A DNA stretch of 64,000 nt from Parapusillimonas granuli. Lineage in GTDB: Bacteria > Pseudomonadota > Gammaproteobacteria > Burkholderiales > Burkholderiaceae_B. Below, one piece after another: positions 11,043 to 20,303 of this stretch (position 1 is the first letter of the stretch; each line of letters begins with the position of its first letter). The notes below the pieces were generated by a model. The model was not told where the DNA came from. It was given only the letters and a program-made list of their open reading frames with translations, and made no database searches. Location: positions 248,001 through 312,000 of the forward strand of contig NZ_JACCEM010000002.1 in the NCBI RefSeq assembly GCF_013416525.1, read 5' to 3'. Position numbers and translations under genes: made by a program.

Positions 11043-12683
11043 TTAGGAATCGCCGCCCCAGGCGCGCTCGAACATGCTGTTCAGCGCATTGGGCCCGGAA
11101 ACCAGCCCATACACGCGCCCGCTCCCGCTGAACCGGCTTTGCACGAAGGCCTCGGCCAGGGTCTCCGGCGAATGCCGACGCATCAGCCCGGCCTGTACCA
11201 GCAGCACGATTTCTTCGGCGACATGCCTGGCGGCGGCTTCCAGATCGATCCGGGACGCGCCCAGCAGGACCCGCAAAGCCTGCAGCCGCGACCGCAGCGG
11301 ATCGTCTTGCGCGCATGCCGCTTCCAGATCGCCGAAAAACAGCGCCGCCGATTCCGGCTCGCGCCGGATGGCGCGCAGGACATCGAGGCACATGACATTG
11401 CCCGAGCCTTCCCAGATCGAATTGACCGGCGCCTCGCGGTAGAGCCGGGCCAGCGGACCTTCTTCCATGTAGCCGTTCCCGCCCAGGACTTCCATGCACT
11501 CGGCAATGGCTTCCACGCCGCGCTTGCAGACCCAGAATTTCGCGGCCGGCGTCAGTATTCGCCGGTAGGCCTGTTCCAGCGGATCGTCCGCGCCGTCGCA
11601 AGCCTGCGCCAGCCGCAGCGCCAGCAGCGTCGCGGCTTCGCTTTCCAGGCACAGATCCATCAGGACGCTCTGCATCAAGGGCTGGCCGATGAGCGTCTGG
11701 CCGAAGGCGACACGATGGCGCGCATGGCGCATGGCCCGCACCAGCGCCTGCCGCAGCAGCGCCGCGCTGCCCAGCACGCAATCCAGGCGCGTATAGGAAG
11801 CCATTTCCAGCAGTATGGACAGCCCCCGGCCTTCCTCGCCCACCAGGACGCCCGAGGCGTCCTGGAATTCCACCTCGGCGCTGGCATTCGAGCGGTTGCC
11901 CAGCTTGTCTTTCAGGCGCATGACCATGACGGCATTGCGGCCGCCGTCCTCCAGCCAGCGCGGCACGTAGAAACAGGACAAGCCCGCCGGGCTGCGAGCC
12001 AGGACCAGGTGCGCGTCCGAGGACGGGGACGACAGAAACCATTTATGGCCACGCAGGCGATAGCGCTCGCCGCACCCGCCTTCCGCCACGGGCTCGGCCT
12101 GCGTCAGGTTGCTGCGCAAGTCCGAGCCGCCCTGCTTCTCGGTCAGGCCCATGCCGACCATCATGCAGGTCTTTTCCGGCAAGGGCAGGTCGCGCTCATC
12201 GTACCGGGTCGAATACAGCAGGGGCGCGATCGAATCGAACCAGGGCTCGCGCGCGAGGATGGGGACGGCGGCGTAGGTCATGGTGGTGGGGCAAAGCGAG
12301 CCCGCTTCGACCTGCCCGTGCATCAGGTAAGCAACCGCCCTGGCGACGTGCGCGCCTTTTGCCGGCGCGGCCCATGGCCCGGAATGCATGCCTTGCAGGA
12401 AGGCCATGCGCATGAAACGATGCCAGGCCGGATGGAAGTGGATGCGATCGACGCGGTTGCCCCGCGGGTCGTGGGTTTCCAGGCGGGGCGGGTGGCGGTC
12501 CGCGTCGTGAGCGAGGGCGAAGCCGGCGCGGCGCCCCAGTCTTTCGCCGTAGTGGAACAGCGTTGCGTCGTACTGCCCGGCGGATTTCGCGACCCATTCT
12601 TTCAGGACCGGGTCGGTGGAATACAGGTTGTAGTCGCCCAGTTCGGGGGTCTGGTTGATGACTTCATGCGTGGTCCATACCAT
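11043..12683 (-). CDS. aidB: AidB-like acyl-CoA dehydrogenase
   Basis: A 546-residue flavoprotein closely resembling E. coli AidB, from the start (THEVINQTPELGDYNLYSTD) through the FAD-contact segment GMGLTEKQGGSDLRSN to the C-terminal REAPVNSIWEGSGNVMCLDV. AidB is tied to the adaptive response to alkylating agents and binds DNA through a basic C-terminal domain. That C-terminal part is less conserved here, so an isovaleryl-CoA dehydrogenase-type role is also possible. I chose the ATG at 12683 because GAGGT lies six bases before it and it matches the AidB N-terminus; an upstream in-frame extension of 50 residues has no family match. Confidence 0.9.
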   Translation of the reverse strand: MVWTTHEVINQTPELGDYNLYSTDPVLKEWVAKSAGQYDATLFHYGERLGRRAGFALAHDADRHPPRLETHDPRGNRVDRIHFHPAWHRFMRMAFLQGMHSGPWAAPAKGAHVARAVAYLMHGQVEAGSLCPTTMTYAAVPILAREPWFDSIAPLLYSTRYDERDLPLPEKTCMMVGMGLTEKQGGSDLRSNLTQAEPVAEGGCGERYRLRGHKWFLSSPSSDAHLVLARSPAGLSCFYVPRWLEDGGRNAVMVMRLKDKLGNRSNASAEVEFQDASGVLVGEEGRGLSILLEMASYTRLDCVLGSAALLRQALVRAMRHARHRVAFGQTLIGQPLMQSVLMDLCLESEAATLLALRLAQACDGADDPLEQAYRRILTPAAKFWVCKRGVEAIAECMEVLGGNGYMEEGPLARLYREAPVNSIWEGSGNVMCLDVLRAIRREPESAALFFGDLEAACAQDDPLRSRLQALRVLLGASRIDLEAAARHVAEEIVLLVQAGLMRRHSPETLAEAFVQSRFSGSGRVYGLVSGPNALNSMFERAWGGDS

Positions 12684-12896
12684 GGCGCACCTCGCGACGG
12701 CCGGCGGCGCCAGGGCCGTGCGGCTCGTGTGGGCTTTGGAGATCCTGGCGTGCATGACTTCCGATGCGTTCATGATACCAGCACGGCTCGTCGATTGTCG
12801 CGGCGCGTTCGGGCTTGCCGCGCGGCCCGCCATCCCAGCGCTCCCGGCCCGCCGACTCCCCGTGTATCATCCACCTGAACCACCATCGAGGAAAAA
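12684..12896. other. Divergent intergenic region
   Basis: This gap separates the leftward aidB gene from the rightward DUF423 gene and must hold both start signals. An SD-like GAGGT precedes aidB and AGGA precedes the DUF423 ATG. I see no convincing operator or -35/-10 pair. Confidence 0.4.
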
Positions 12897-13274
12897 ATGT
12901 CTCCCCGCGTGCAAACCATCGTCGCATCCCTGATCCTGCTCATCGGCGTGGGCGCCGGAGCATTCGGCGCCCACGGCCTCAAGCAGCATGTCGGGCCCGA
13001 CATGCTGGCGACCTGGCAAACCGCCGTTCTGTATCAGCTCGTGCACGGCCTGGGCCTGCTGGCCCTGGCCGTGCTGCATGAACGCCGCCGCTCCGCCCTC
13101 CTGCGCGGCGCCGGGCTCGTCATGCTGGTCGGCATCCTCATATTCAGCGGCAGCCTCTATGCGCTGGTGCTGACCGGCCACAAATGGCTGGGCGCCGTCA
13201 CGCCCATCGGCGGCGTCGCCTTTCTGCTCGCCTGGGGCATGACCGCGCTGGCCGCCTACCGGCAGCAACAATGA
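12897..13274 (+). CDS. DUF423 family membrane protein (YgdD-like)
   Basis: A 125-residue inner-membrane protein with four predicted helices. The N-terminal helix contains the hallmark [14 protein letters not shown], and the [10 protein letters not shown] and [15 protein letters not shown] segments are also typical of DUF423/YgdD proteins. Molecular function is unknown. It is a single gene on the plus strand, with AGGA before the ATG. It is separated from edd by 130 bases that contain the edd promoter. Confidence 0.88.
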   Translation: MSPRVQTIVASLILLIGVGAGAFGAHGLKQHVGPDMLATWQTAVLYQLVHGLGLLALAVLHERRRSALLRGAGLVMLVGILIFSGSLYALVLTGHKWLGAVTPIGGVAFLLAWGMTALAAYRQQQ

Positions 13275-13340
13275 CGGACCGCCGGCGGAACTAGGCGATC
13301 CGCGGCACCCGCGCCCACCGGGCATCGGCGCCGGACGATC

Positions 13341-13369
13341 TTGCGCGCCATATGTAGTTAAACTACAAT
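13341..13369 (+). promoter_or_regulatory. edd promoter with HexR-type operator
   Basis: TTGCGC (13341-13346), a 17-base spacer and TACAAT (13364-13369) make a sigma70-type promoter 36 bases before the edd ATG. The palindrome TGTAGTTAAACTACA (13353-13367) lies across the spacer and the -10 box. It has the TGTAxT-N3-AxTACA layout known for HexR boxes. A bound repressor would block RNA polymerase. A hexR gene lies at 26108 in this window. Confidence 0.8.
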
Positions 13370-13404
13370 TATCAGCTACAGTCCGGCAAACAGGAGCCCA
13401 CGCC

Positions 13405-15231
13405 ATGGCCATCCACCCCGCCGTCCAGGCCGTCACCCAGCGCATCATCGCCCGCAGCGCCGACACCCGCGGCCGTTACCTGCAGCGCAGCCGCGCCGCC
13501 TATGGCGGCAAAGTCGAGCGCGGGCATCTGGCCTGCGCCAATTTCGCGCATGCCCTCGCCGCCATGGCGGACGACGAAAAAGCGCGCCTCAAGCAGCGGT
13601 CCCGGCCCAACCTCGCCATCGTATCGGCCTACAACGACATGCTGTCCGCCCACCAGCCGCTGGGCGCCTATCCGGCCTGGATCAAGCAAGCGGCCTTCGC
13701 CGCCGGCGGCACCGCGCAATTCGCGGGCGGCGTGCCGGCCATGTGCGACGGCATCACCCAGGGGCGGCCCGGCATGGAGCTCAGCCTGTTCTCGCGCGAC
13801 GTCATCGCCATGTCGACGGCAATCGCCCTGAGCCATCCAATGTTCGATGCCGGCGTCTTCCTGGGCGTCTGCGACAAGATCGTTCCGGGCATGCTGATCG
13901 GGGCGCTCAGCTTCGGCCACCTGCCCGCCGTCTTCGTCCCGGCCGGCCCCATGCCCACCGGCATCTCCAATACCGAAAAATCGCTGCTGCGGCAGCGCCA
14001 CGCGCAAAGCCGGGCCGGGGATGAAGAACTGCTCGACTCCGAAATGCGTTCCTACCACGGGCCCGGCACCTGCACGTTCTACGGCACCGCCAATTCCAAC
14101 CAGATGCTCATGGAAATCATGGGGCTGCACCTGCCGGGCAGCGCCTTCGTGCCGCCCAACACGGCCCTGCGCGAAGCGCTGACCCGGGCCGCGGCGCGGC
14201 GCGCCCTCCAGATCACGGCGCAGGGCGAGGAGTTCACGCCGGTGGCGGAAGTGATCGACGAGAAAGCCATCGTCAACGGCATCGTCGGCCTGCTGGCCAC
14301 GGGCGGGTCCACCAACCACACCCTGCACCTGGTCGCCGTCGCCCGGGCAGCCGGCATCGTCATCAACTGGGACGATTTCTCGGACTTGTCGGCGGCGGTT
14401 CCGCTGCTGGCGCGCATCTATCCCAACGGCGGTGCGGACGTCAACCACTTCCAGGCGGCCGGCGGCATGCCGGTGGTGATCGCGGAGCTGCTCGGCGCCG
14501 GCCTGCTGCACGGCGATGTCCGCAGCGTCGCCGGCCCGGGCCTGGAACGCTATACCCGGGTGCCCTGCCTCGAGGGCGGCGCGCTGGCCTGGCGCGAAGG
14601 GCCGGCGCACTCCCTGGACCCCGACGTCATCCGGCCCGTCGCCCGGCCTTTCAGCCCCGATGGAGGCCTGAAGCGCCTGCAGGGCAATCTGGGCAGGGCA
14701 GTGGTCAAGGTTTCCGCGGTGGCCCCGGAACACCGGGTCATCCAGGCGCCGGCGCGCGTCTTCGACAGCCAGGACGCCCTGCTGCAGGCATACAATGAAG
14801 GCAGCTTGGCCTCGGATTTCGTGGCGGTCGTCCGCTACCAGGGTCCGAAGGCCAACGGCATGCCGGAACTGCACAAGCTGACGCCCGTGCTGTCCGTGCT
14901 GCAGGACCGCGGCCTGAAGGTGGCCCTGCTGACCGACGGGCGCATGTCGGGCGCATCGGGCAAGGTGCCCGCCGCCATCCATGCCGCCCCGGAAGCGCTG
15001 GCGGGCGGCCCGCTGGCGTATGTGCGGGACGGGGACACGATCCGCATCGACACGCTCGCGGGCCGGCTGGACGTGCTGGCGCCGGACGGCTGGCTCGACA
15101 GGCCCTTGGCCGGCGCCGGGGCCGAAGCGGCGCAGGCCGGCCTGGGACGGGAATTGTTCTACGGCGCCCGCCGGCATGCCACCGGCGCGGAATCGGGCGC
15201 AAGCATTTTCGGCCATCCGGATTGGCTCTGA
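13405..15231 (+). CDS. edd: Phosphogluconate dehydratase
   Basis: Edd, 608 residues, the first committed enzyme of the Entner-Doudoroff pathway: 6-phosphogluconate to 2-keto-3-deoxy-6-phosphogluconate. It belongs to the IlvD/Edd iron-sulfur dehydratases. Visible cluster and signature motifs are [11 protein letters not shown], the family signature [10 protein letters not shown] and [13 protein letters not shown]. The later [19 protein letters not shown] is the second family signature. Length matches the family. It is followed 36 bases later by eda, so the two form an operon, probably repressed by HexR through the box at 13353-13367. Confidence 0.97.
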   Translation: MAIHPAVQAVTQRIIARSADTRGRYLQRSRAAYGGKVERGHLACANFAHALAAMADDEKARLKQRSRPNLAIVSAYNDMLSAHQPLGAYPAWIKQAAFAAGGTAQFAGGVPAMCDGITQGRPGMELSLFSRDVIAMSTAIALSHPMFDAGVFLGVCDKIVPGMLIGALSFGHLPAVFVPAGPMPTGISNTEKSLLRQRHAQSRAGDEELLDSEMRSYHGPGTCTFYGTANSNQMLMEIMGLHLPGSAFVPPNTALREALTRAAARRALQITAQGEEFTPVAEVIDEKAIVNGIVGLLATGGSTNHTLHLVAVARAAGIVINWDDFSDLSAAVPLLARIYPNGGADVNHFQAAGGMPVVIAELLGAGLLHGDVRSVAGPGLERYTRVPCLEGGALAWREGPAHSLDPDVIRPVARPFSPDGGLKRLQGNLGRAVVKVSAVAPEHRVIQAPARVFDSQDALLQAYNEGSLASDFVAVVRYQGPKANGMPELHKLTPVLSVLQDRGLKVALLTDGRMSGASGKVPAAIHAAPEALAGGPLAYVRDGDTIRIDTLAGRLDVLAPDGWLDRPLAGAGAEAAQAGLGRELFYGARRHATGAESGASIFGHPDWL

Positions 15232-15267
15232 CCACCCAGGGCCTGTCAACGTCAAGAGGTAGACCGC

Positions 15268-15885
15268 ATGAACGCAAGAGAACTGCTGGAACAAAGCCCT
15301 GTGATGCCCGTCATCGTCATCCAGGACATCGACACCGCCGTCGACCTGGCGCGCGCCCTGGTGGACGGCGGCGTGCGCAGCCTGGAAATCACGCTGCGAT
15401 CCGACGCCGCCCTGGAGGCGATCAGGCTCATCAGCCAGGCGGTGCCCGAGGCGCTGGTCGGCGTGGGCACGGTGCGCAGCGCGCGCCAGCTGGAATCGGC
15501 CATCAACGCGGGCGCGCGCTTCGGCGTCAGCCCCGGTTTCACGCCCGACATCGCGCGGGCCGCCCGGCAAACCGGCATCCCCTTCCTGCCGGGCGTCGCA
15601 ACCGCTACGGAAGCCATGCTGGCCGCCGACGAAGGCTGCACCGCGCAAAAGCTGTTTCCCGCGCAGGCCGTCGGCGGCACGGCCTTGCTCAAGGCGCTGT
15701 ACGGTCCGCTGCCGGACATCGTCTTCTGCCCCACCGGCGGCATCAACGCGGCCAATGCGCGCAGCTATCTGGACCTGCCGAACGTGAAATGCGTAGGGGG
15801 CTCCTGGCTCACGCCCGAGGCCGCGGTGGCGGGGCGGCAATGGGGCGCCATCACCGAACTGGCGCGGCAAGCCTGCGCCTTGTAG
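15268..15885 (+). CDS. eda: KDPG aldolase
   Basis: A 205-residue 2-keto-3-deoxy-6-phosphogluconate aldolase, which cleaves KDPG to pyruvate and glyceraldehyde-3-phosphate. The Schiff-base lysine sits in [10 protein letters not shown], the general-base glutamate in [11 protein letters not shown], and the phosphate-binding GGIN lies near the C-terminus. SD AAGAGG precedes the ATG. It is cotranscribed with edd. It converges on kguD with only 18 bases between the stops, which are GC-rich and contain no obvious terminator. Confidence 0.96.
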   Translation: MNARELLEQSPVMPVIVIQDIDTAVDLARALVDGGVRSLEITLRSDAALEAIRLISQAVPEALVGVGTVRSARQLESAINAGARFGVSPGFTPDIARAARQTGIPFLPGVATATEAMLAADEGCTAQKLFPAQAVGGTALLKALYGPLPDIVFCPTGGINAANARSYLDLPNVKCVGGSWLTPEAAVAGRQWGAITELARQACAL

Positions 15886-15903
15886 GGCGGCGCCGGGCCG
15901 GCG

Positions 15904-16884
15904 TCAGCCCGCGGCGGGCGGCAGGCGGTACACGGCCGGCGGCCGCCCGCCGCCGAGCGCCGCCAGCAGGTTGTCCACCGCCAGCACGGACATGGCCAGG
16001 CGTGTTTCGTGCGTGGCCGAGCCCACGTGCGGCAAGGGCAGCACCTTGGGGTGGGTGCGCAGGGGCGAGTCCGGCGGCAGGGGCTCGACGTCGAACACGT
16101 CCAGGCCGGCCGCCCGCAAACGGCCGCCGTCCAGCGCCCGCAGCAGCGCCTCCTCCTGCACGATGGGGCCGCGCGCGCCGTTGACCAGGATGGCGCCCGG
16201 TTTCATCAGCGCGAATTCGCGCGGCCCGATCAGGCCCTGGGTTTGCGGCGTCAGCGGCAGCACCAGCGCCACGAAATCCGACCGGGCCAGCAGTTCGTCC
16301 AGGGCCGCGGCCCGGGCCGCCCCTTCGGGCAGGCCGCTGTCCACCGGTCGGCGGGTGTGATAGAGCACGGGCATGCCGAAGCCCAGCGCCGCGCGCCGGG
16401 CCAGGGCGTGGCCGATGCGACCATAGCCGACGATGCCCAGGGTCTTGCCGTGGACGTCCCAGCCGAAGAGGTCGTCGCCCACGCTCTCGGTCCAGCGGCC
16501 GTCGCGCACGTGGCAGGCCAGCTCGACCAGGCGGCGGCTGGTGCCCAGGATGAGCGCGAACAAGAGATCCGCCACGGTTTCGGTCAGCACGCCGGGGGTA
16601 TGGCACAGGACGATGCCGCGCCGCGCCAGCGCATCCAGCTCGAACTTGTCGACGCCCACCGAGATGCTGGAAATCACCTCCAGGCGCGGGGCTTGCGCCA
16701 GCATGGCCGCGTCGACGGGGTAGCTGGACCCGATCATGCCCTGCGCTTCCGGGAGCGCATCGAAAAAAGCCCGCCGCTGTTCCGGCAGGCGCGGATTGGC
16801 CTCGACGACCTCGTGTTCGCGGCGGATGCGCTCCAGCTGCTCGGGCGGCAACTGCCGGTAAACCAGCACCTTCTTGCGGCTCAT
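15904..16884 (-). CDS. kguD: 2-ketogluconate-6-phosphate reductase (D-2-hydroxyacid dehydrogenase)
   Basis: A 326-residue D-isomer-specific 2-hydroxyacid dehydrogenase. It has the Rossmann motif [10 protein letters not shown], the catalytic arginine in [10 protein letters not shown], the glutamate in DVFDVEPLP and the histidine in [12 protein letters not shown]. Position as the last gene of a kguE-kguK-kguD run, downstream of a PtxS operator, points to reduction of 2-keto-6-phosphogluconate to 6-phosphogluconate, the substrate of Edd next door. By sequence alone it could be a glyoxylate/hydroxypyruvate or ketogluconate reductase; context decides. Its ATG overlaps the kguK stop by one base. 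Confidence 0.88.
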   Translation of the reverse strand: MSRKKVLVYRQLPPEQLERIRREHEVVEANPRLPEQRRAFFDALPEAQGMIGSSYPVDAAMLAQAPRLEVISSISVGVDKFELDALARRGIVLCHTPGVLTETVADLLFALILGTSRRLVELACHVRDGRWTESVGDDLFGWDVHGKTLGIVGYGRIGHALARRAALGFGMPVLYHTRRPVDSGLPEGAARAAALDELLARSDFVALVLPLTPQTQGLIGPREFALMKPGAILVNGARGPIVQEEALLRALDGGRLRAAGLDVFDVEPLPPDSPLRTHPKVLPLPHVGSATHETRLAMSVLAVDNLLAALGGGRPPAVYRLPPAAG

Positions 16885-17822
16885 CAGCGGTCTCCCAGTT
16901 CTTGCCGGGTGGGCAGGCCTTCGGTGTCGCCCAGCACCTGCACCGCGCGGGCCCCTATCCAGGCCCCGCGCTCGACCGCGGCCCGCAGGCTCTTGCCTTC
17001 GAGCAACGCGCTGATGACGCCCGCCGCGAAGCCATCGCCGGCGCCCACGGTGTCGATGACTTGCTCGACCGGAAACCCGGCCACGTAGCCCGATTGGCCG
17101 GCCGCATCGAAATACGCGCCCGCGGCGCCCAGCTTGACCACGACGATGGCGGCGCCGCGATTCCGATAGAAGCGCGCGATGTCCTGGGGCGATTCGAGCC
17201 CCGTCAACAGCCGCCCTTCCTCCAGGCCCGGGAACACCCAGTCGGCAAGGAACGCCAGGGCGTTGACGCCTTCGCGCATGGCGTCGGTCGAGGCCCAGAG
17301 ACTGGGCCTGAGATTGGGATCGAAGGAAATCGTTCCGCCGGCGTCCTTCATGATTTCCATGGTCCTGCGGGCCACCTGGTAACAGTTCGCCGAAATCGCC
17401 GGAAAGACGCCGGTGCCATGCAGATGCCGGGCGCCGCGCAGCCATGCCTCGTCGATGTCGCCCGGCTGCATCAGGCTGGCCGCCGAGCCCTTGCGATGGT
17501 ATTCCACCGGCGGATCGCTGCCGTCGGTCACCCGCCCCTTGAACTGCATGCCCGTGCGCTGGGAGGCATCGCACACGACATGCGAGCAGTCTATGCCTTC
17601 CTTGCGCATCGTATCGAGCAGGTAGCGGCCCATGGAATCCGACCCGAGCCGGCTCGCCCATCCGACCTTCAGGCCCAGCCGCGCCAGGCCGATGGCGACG
17701 TTGGTTTCCGCCCCCGCCGTGCGCTTGTGGAACAGCATGGCTTGCTCCAGGGGGCCGGGCTGGTCGGCCACGAGCATCATCATCGCTTCGCCGAAGGTTA
17801 TGACGTCCAAGACATGGTTCAC
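16884..17822 (-). CDS. kguK: 2-ketogluconate kinase (PfkB family)
   Basis: A 312-residue ribokinase/PfkB-family sugar kinase. The second PfkB signature DTVGAGDGFAAGV contains the catalytic Asp and the anion hole, FDPNLRPSLW is the usual mid-domain motif, and GAETNVAIGLARLG is the substrate-side start. PfkB kinases of this subgroup phosphorylate 2-keto-3-deoxygluconate or 2-ketogluconate. The kguE and kguD neighbours and PtxS operator favour 2-ketogluconate. It overlaps kguE by four bases (ATGA) and kguD by one, which suggests tight coupling. Confidence 0.88.
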   Translation of the reverse strand: MNHVLDVITFGEAMMMLVADQPGPLEQAMLFHKRTAGAETNVAIGLARLGLKVGWASRLGSDSMGRYLLDTMRKEGIDCSHVVCDASQRTGMQFKGRVTDGSDPPVEYHRKGSAASLMQPGDIDEAWLRGARHLHGTGVFPAISANCYQVARRTMEIMKDAGGTISFDPNLRPSLWASTDAMREGVNALAFLADWVFPGLEEGRLLTGLESPQDIARFYRNRGAAIVVVKLGAAGAYFDAAGQSGYVAGFPVEQVIDTVGAGDGFAAGVISALLEGKSLRAAVERGAWIGARAVQVLGDTEGLPTRQELGDR

Positions 17823-18580
17823 AGCTGATGCTCCAGTTCACGCAAGCCCCGCACCGCCGCCCGAGTCACCCCGAGCAGGTCCTCGCCGGCCAGGGGGTAC
17901 TCGATGGCCGCGGGCAGCGGCCGGGGCATGGCGCGCATGATCGCGCGCCAGGGCGCGGCCGAGTCCTGCAGCGGCACGGCGACCCAGCGGCCGGGCTGCC
18001 GCTGCACGCCTTTGCAGTGCACGTAGCGGACACGGTGGGCGAATTCGCGGGCGGCCTGCATGGGGCATTCGCCCACCCAGTGCCAGTTGCCGATGTCGAA
18101 GGTCATGCCGAGATCGAGCCCCTCCGCATCGGCCGCCTGGTAGAAGCGGCCGAGCGCGTGCAGCGTTCCCGCGTCCACCGTCTGGTCGTTCTCGATCAGC
18201 AGTTCGACGTCGCTCGCGTCCAGCCTGTTCGACAGCGCCGCGAGGCCGGCGGCGGATTGCGCGGAAAACGCGCCGATGGACATCTTCAGCACCGTTGCGC
18301 CCAGCGCGCCGGCATAGTCCAGGGCCGCATCCAGGGCGGCGCGGTCCAGGTCGCCGCCGGCGCGCCACAGCATGTCGGGGCAGGAATAGACGCAGCGCAG
18401 CCCCGTATCGCGCACGACGGCGGCCAGCTCGGCGCATTCGCCCGGCTCGCCCCGCAGCAGCTCGGCCCGGATTTCGACGCCGTCGGCGCCCGCCTGGTGG
18501 CACAGGCGGGCGAACCACGGCTGGCCGTGCCGCCTGACCTCGTGCGCGCCGAACGATGAAAGAGAAATGAAAATCGACAT
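17819..18580 (-). CDS. kguE: KguE-like sugar epimerase/isomerase (TIM barrel)
   Basis: A 253-residue xylose-isomerase-like TIM-barrel protein. Visible metal/substrate segments are GVEIRAELL, ELLIENDQT, FDIGNWHW and YVHCKG, which supply the usual Glu/Asp/His ligands. In pseudomonads KguE is the first gene of the 2-ketogluconate operon kguEKTD, with poorly defined biochemistry. Here the gene has the same place before kguK and kguD, but kguT (an MFS transporter) is missing and ABC transporter genes precede it instead. It starts 30 bases after the ATPase gene. Confidence 0.82.
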   Translation of the reverse strand: MSIFISLSSFGAHEVRRHGQPWFARLCHQAGADGVEIRAELLRGEPGECAELAAVVRDTGLRCVYSCPDMLWRAGGDLDRAALDAALDYAGALGATVLKMSIGAFSAQSAAGLAALSNRLDASDVELLIENDQTVDAGTLHALGRFYQAADAEGLDLGMTFDIGNWHWVGECPMQAAREFAHRVRYVHCKGVQRQPGRWVAVPLQDSAAPWRAIMRAMPRPLPAAIEYPLAGEDLLGVTRAAVRGLRELEHQL

Positions 18581-18610
18581 GATGGTGTGCGCCGCCTGCC
18601 CAGCGGCACT

Positions 18611-19405
18611 TTAGTGATTGAGAATCTGGCCCAGGAAAGCGCGCGTCTTTTCATGCTGGGGATTGCCGAAGAATTCCTCCGGCCGCGCCTGCTCGATGAT
18701 CTTGCCGTCGGCCATGAATATCACCCTGTCGGCCACGCTGCGCGCAAAGCCCATTTCGTGGGTCACGCAAAGCATGGTCATGCCGTCTTCGGCAAGGCCT
18801 ATCATGGTGTCCAGCACCTCTTTCACCATTTCGGGGTCCAGCGCCGACGTGGGCTCGTCGAACAGCATGATCTTGGGCGTCATGCACAATGCCCGCGCGA
18901 TGGCGACGCGCTGCTGCTGCCCGCCGGACAGCTGGCTGGGGTACTTGTGCGCCTGGTCGGCGATGCGCACCCGCGTCAGATATTTCATGGCCAGGGCTTC
19001 CGCGTCGGCCTTGCTCGCCTTGCGCGAGCGCATGGGCGCCAGCATGCAGTTCTGCAAAACGGTCATGTGCGGGAAAAGATTGAACTGCTGGAACACCATG
19101 CCGACTTCCTGGCGCACGGCATCGATATTGCCGGCCCCGGCGGTCAAGTCTATGCCGTCGACCACGATGCGCCCCTGCTGCACTTTCTCCAGCGCATTGA
19201 TGCAGCGGATCAGCGTCGACTTGCCCGAGCCGGAAGGGCCGCAGATGACGATGCGCTCGCCCGAAGAGACTTTCAGGTCGATGTCCGTCAGCACGTGGAA
19301 TTTGTCATACCACTTGTTCAGCCCTTGGATCTCGATGATCGTTCCACCCGCCTGGGCGGAACGACCGCCTCGATCGACAACAGCCGGATTCTGTCTGTCT
19401 GTCAT
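18611..19405 (-). CDS. ABC transporter ATPase, polar amino acid type
   Basis: A 264-residue ATPase of the GlnQ/HisP class. Walker A is GPSGSGKST, the signature is LSGGQQQR, Walker B is [12 protein letters not shown] and the H-loop is [15 protein letters not shown]. The first ~25 residues ([20 protein letters not shown]) are a polar extension before the domain. It lies 17 bases after the binding-protein gene and 30 before kguE, in the same operon. By sequence it looks like an amino-acid importer; by context it may power 2-ketogluconate uptake. Confidence 0.92.
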   Translation of the reverse strand: MTDRQNPAVVDRGGRSAQAGGTIIEIQGLNKWYDKFHVLTDIDLKVSSGERIVICGPSGSGKSTLIRCINALEKVQQGRIVVDGIDLTAGAGNIDAVRQEVGMVFQQFNLFPHMTVLQNCMLAPMRSRKASKADAEALAMKYLTRVRIADQAHKYPSQLSGGQQQRVAIARALCMTPKIMLFDEPTSALDPEMVKEVLDTMIGLAEDGMTMLCVTHEMGFARSVADRVIFMADGKIIEQARPEEFFGNPQHEKTRAFLGQILNH

Positions 19406-19422
19406 GTTCGATCGCTATGGAA

Positions 19423-20229
19423 TCAGGATTTCTTCAGTTCGGGCAGCGGCGTGCCCAGCCATTTTTCGAACAGCTTGCTGAATTCGCCGTTCTGGATGTT
19501 CTTCGCGACGGCCTCGTTCACCGCTTTCAGGGTGTTGGGCTCGCCCGGACGCATGGCGACGGCCATTTCCTGCTGCAAGAGCACGAACTTGTTCTCGAAG
19601 CGGTTGGGCGCGCGCTGCGAGATCTGCGCGGCGACCGTGGTGGAGCAGCCGATGGCGTCGACCTGGCCGGAAAGCAGCGCCTGCATGGCCGAGGCGTCGT
19701 CGTCGAAGCGGCGGATGTTGGCGTCCTTGGGCGCCACCTTGGTCACCGCGATGTCCTGGGTGCTGGCGCGCGCCACGCCGATGCGCAGCCCGGAGAGGTC
19801 CTCGGGCTTTCCGATCTTCCTGTCCTTGCCGCCGAACATCACGATCTGGGCGGCCGAATAGGGATCGGAGAACTGGACCTGCTTGGCGCGCTCGGGCGTG
19901 ATGGCCAGGGACGCCACCAGCATGTCGACCTTGTTGGTCAGCAGGAAGGGAATGCGGTTCGGGCCGGTGACCGGCACGATGTTGACCTTGACGCCCAGGT
20001 CCTTGGCCAGCTGCTTGGCCACGTCGGCGTCGTAGCCGTCGGGCTTGTTCTGGGCGTTCAAGATGCCGTAAGGCGGAAAATCGACCAGCATGCCGACGGT
20101 CAGTTCGCCTTTCTGTTTGACGTCGTCTATGGTCTCGGCCGCCGACGGCGCCGCGCCCAGCGTCAAGGCCGCGCAGCCGGCCAGCAAAGCCGCTCCCGCG
20201 ATTTTCTTCACATTCTCGAGTACAAACAT
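19423..20229 (-). CDS. Periplasmic binding protein, family 3 (amino-acid type)
   Basis: A 268-residue SBP_bac_3 protein. The signal peptide ends around LGAAPSAAE. The mature part has TVGMLVDFPPYGILN...DGYDADVAKQLAKDLGVKV, the classic start of amino-acid-binding proteins. Ligand-site positions differ from strict amino acid binders in ways I cannot judge by eye. Location inside the kgu operon suggests that the ligand may be a sugar acid. A stable hairpin at 20272-20302 precedes the gene and could protect or pace its mRNA. Confidence 0.9.
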   Translation of the reverse strand: MFVLENVKKIAGAALLAGCAALTLGAAPSAAETIDDVKQKGELTVGMLVDFPPYGILNAQNKPDGYDADVAKQLAKDLGVKVNIVPVTGPNRIPFLLTNKVDMLVASLAITPERAKQVQFSDPYSAAQIVMFGGKDRKIGKPEDLSGLRIGVARASTQDIAVTKVAPKDANIRRFDDDASAMQALLSGQVDAIGCSTTVAAQISQRAPNRFENKFVLLQQEMAVAMRPGEPNTLKAVNEAVAKNIQNGEFSKLFEKWLGTPLPELKKS

Positions 20230-20271
20230 TTTTGCGTCTCCAAATAGGAATAGAGTGGATCAAACACCGGA

Positions 20272-20302
20272 GAAACCGGGCGGGTCGTCGCCGCCCGGTT
20301 TC
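20272..20302 (-). other. Intercistronic hairpin before binding-protein gene
   Basis: GAAACCGGGCGG / CCGCCCGGTTTC is a perfect 12-bp stem with a seven-base loop. It sits right after the permease stop codon (20304) and 43 bases before the binding-protein start. No T-run follows on the minus strand, so it looks more like an mRNA-stabilising or partial-attenuation element than a full terminator. The outer bases GAAACCGG...CCGGTTTC also resemble the two halves of the PtxS operator, spread apart. Confidence 0.6.
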
Positions 20303-20303
20303 G

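Noticed and set aside
13372-15870. 832-codon open frame opposite edd-eda
   Set aside because: The same GC-driven antisense effect. edd and eda on the plus strand have complete motifs.
17842-18518. Open frames within kguE on both strands
   Set aside because: Arg/Gly/Ala-rich translations without motifs; shadows of the real TIM-barrel gene.
20230-20303. Hairpin before the binding-protein gene as a full transcription terminator
   Set aside because: There is no T-run on either strand, and the downstream genes belong to the same functional unit.
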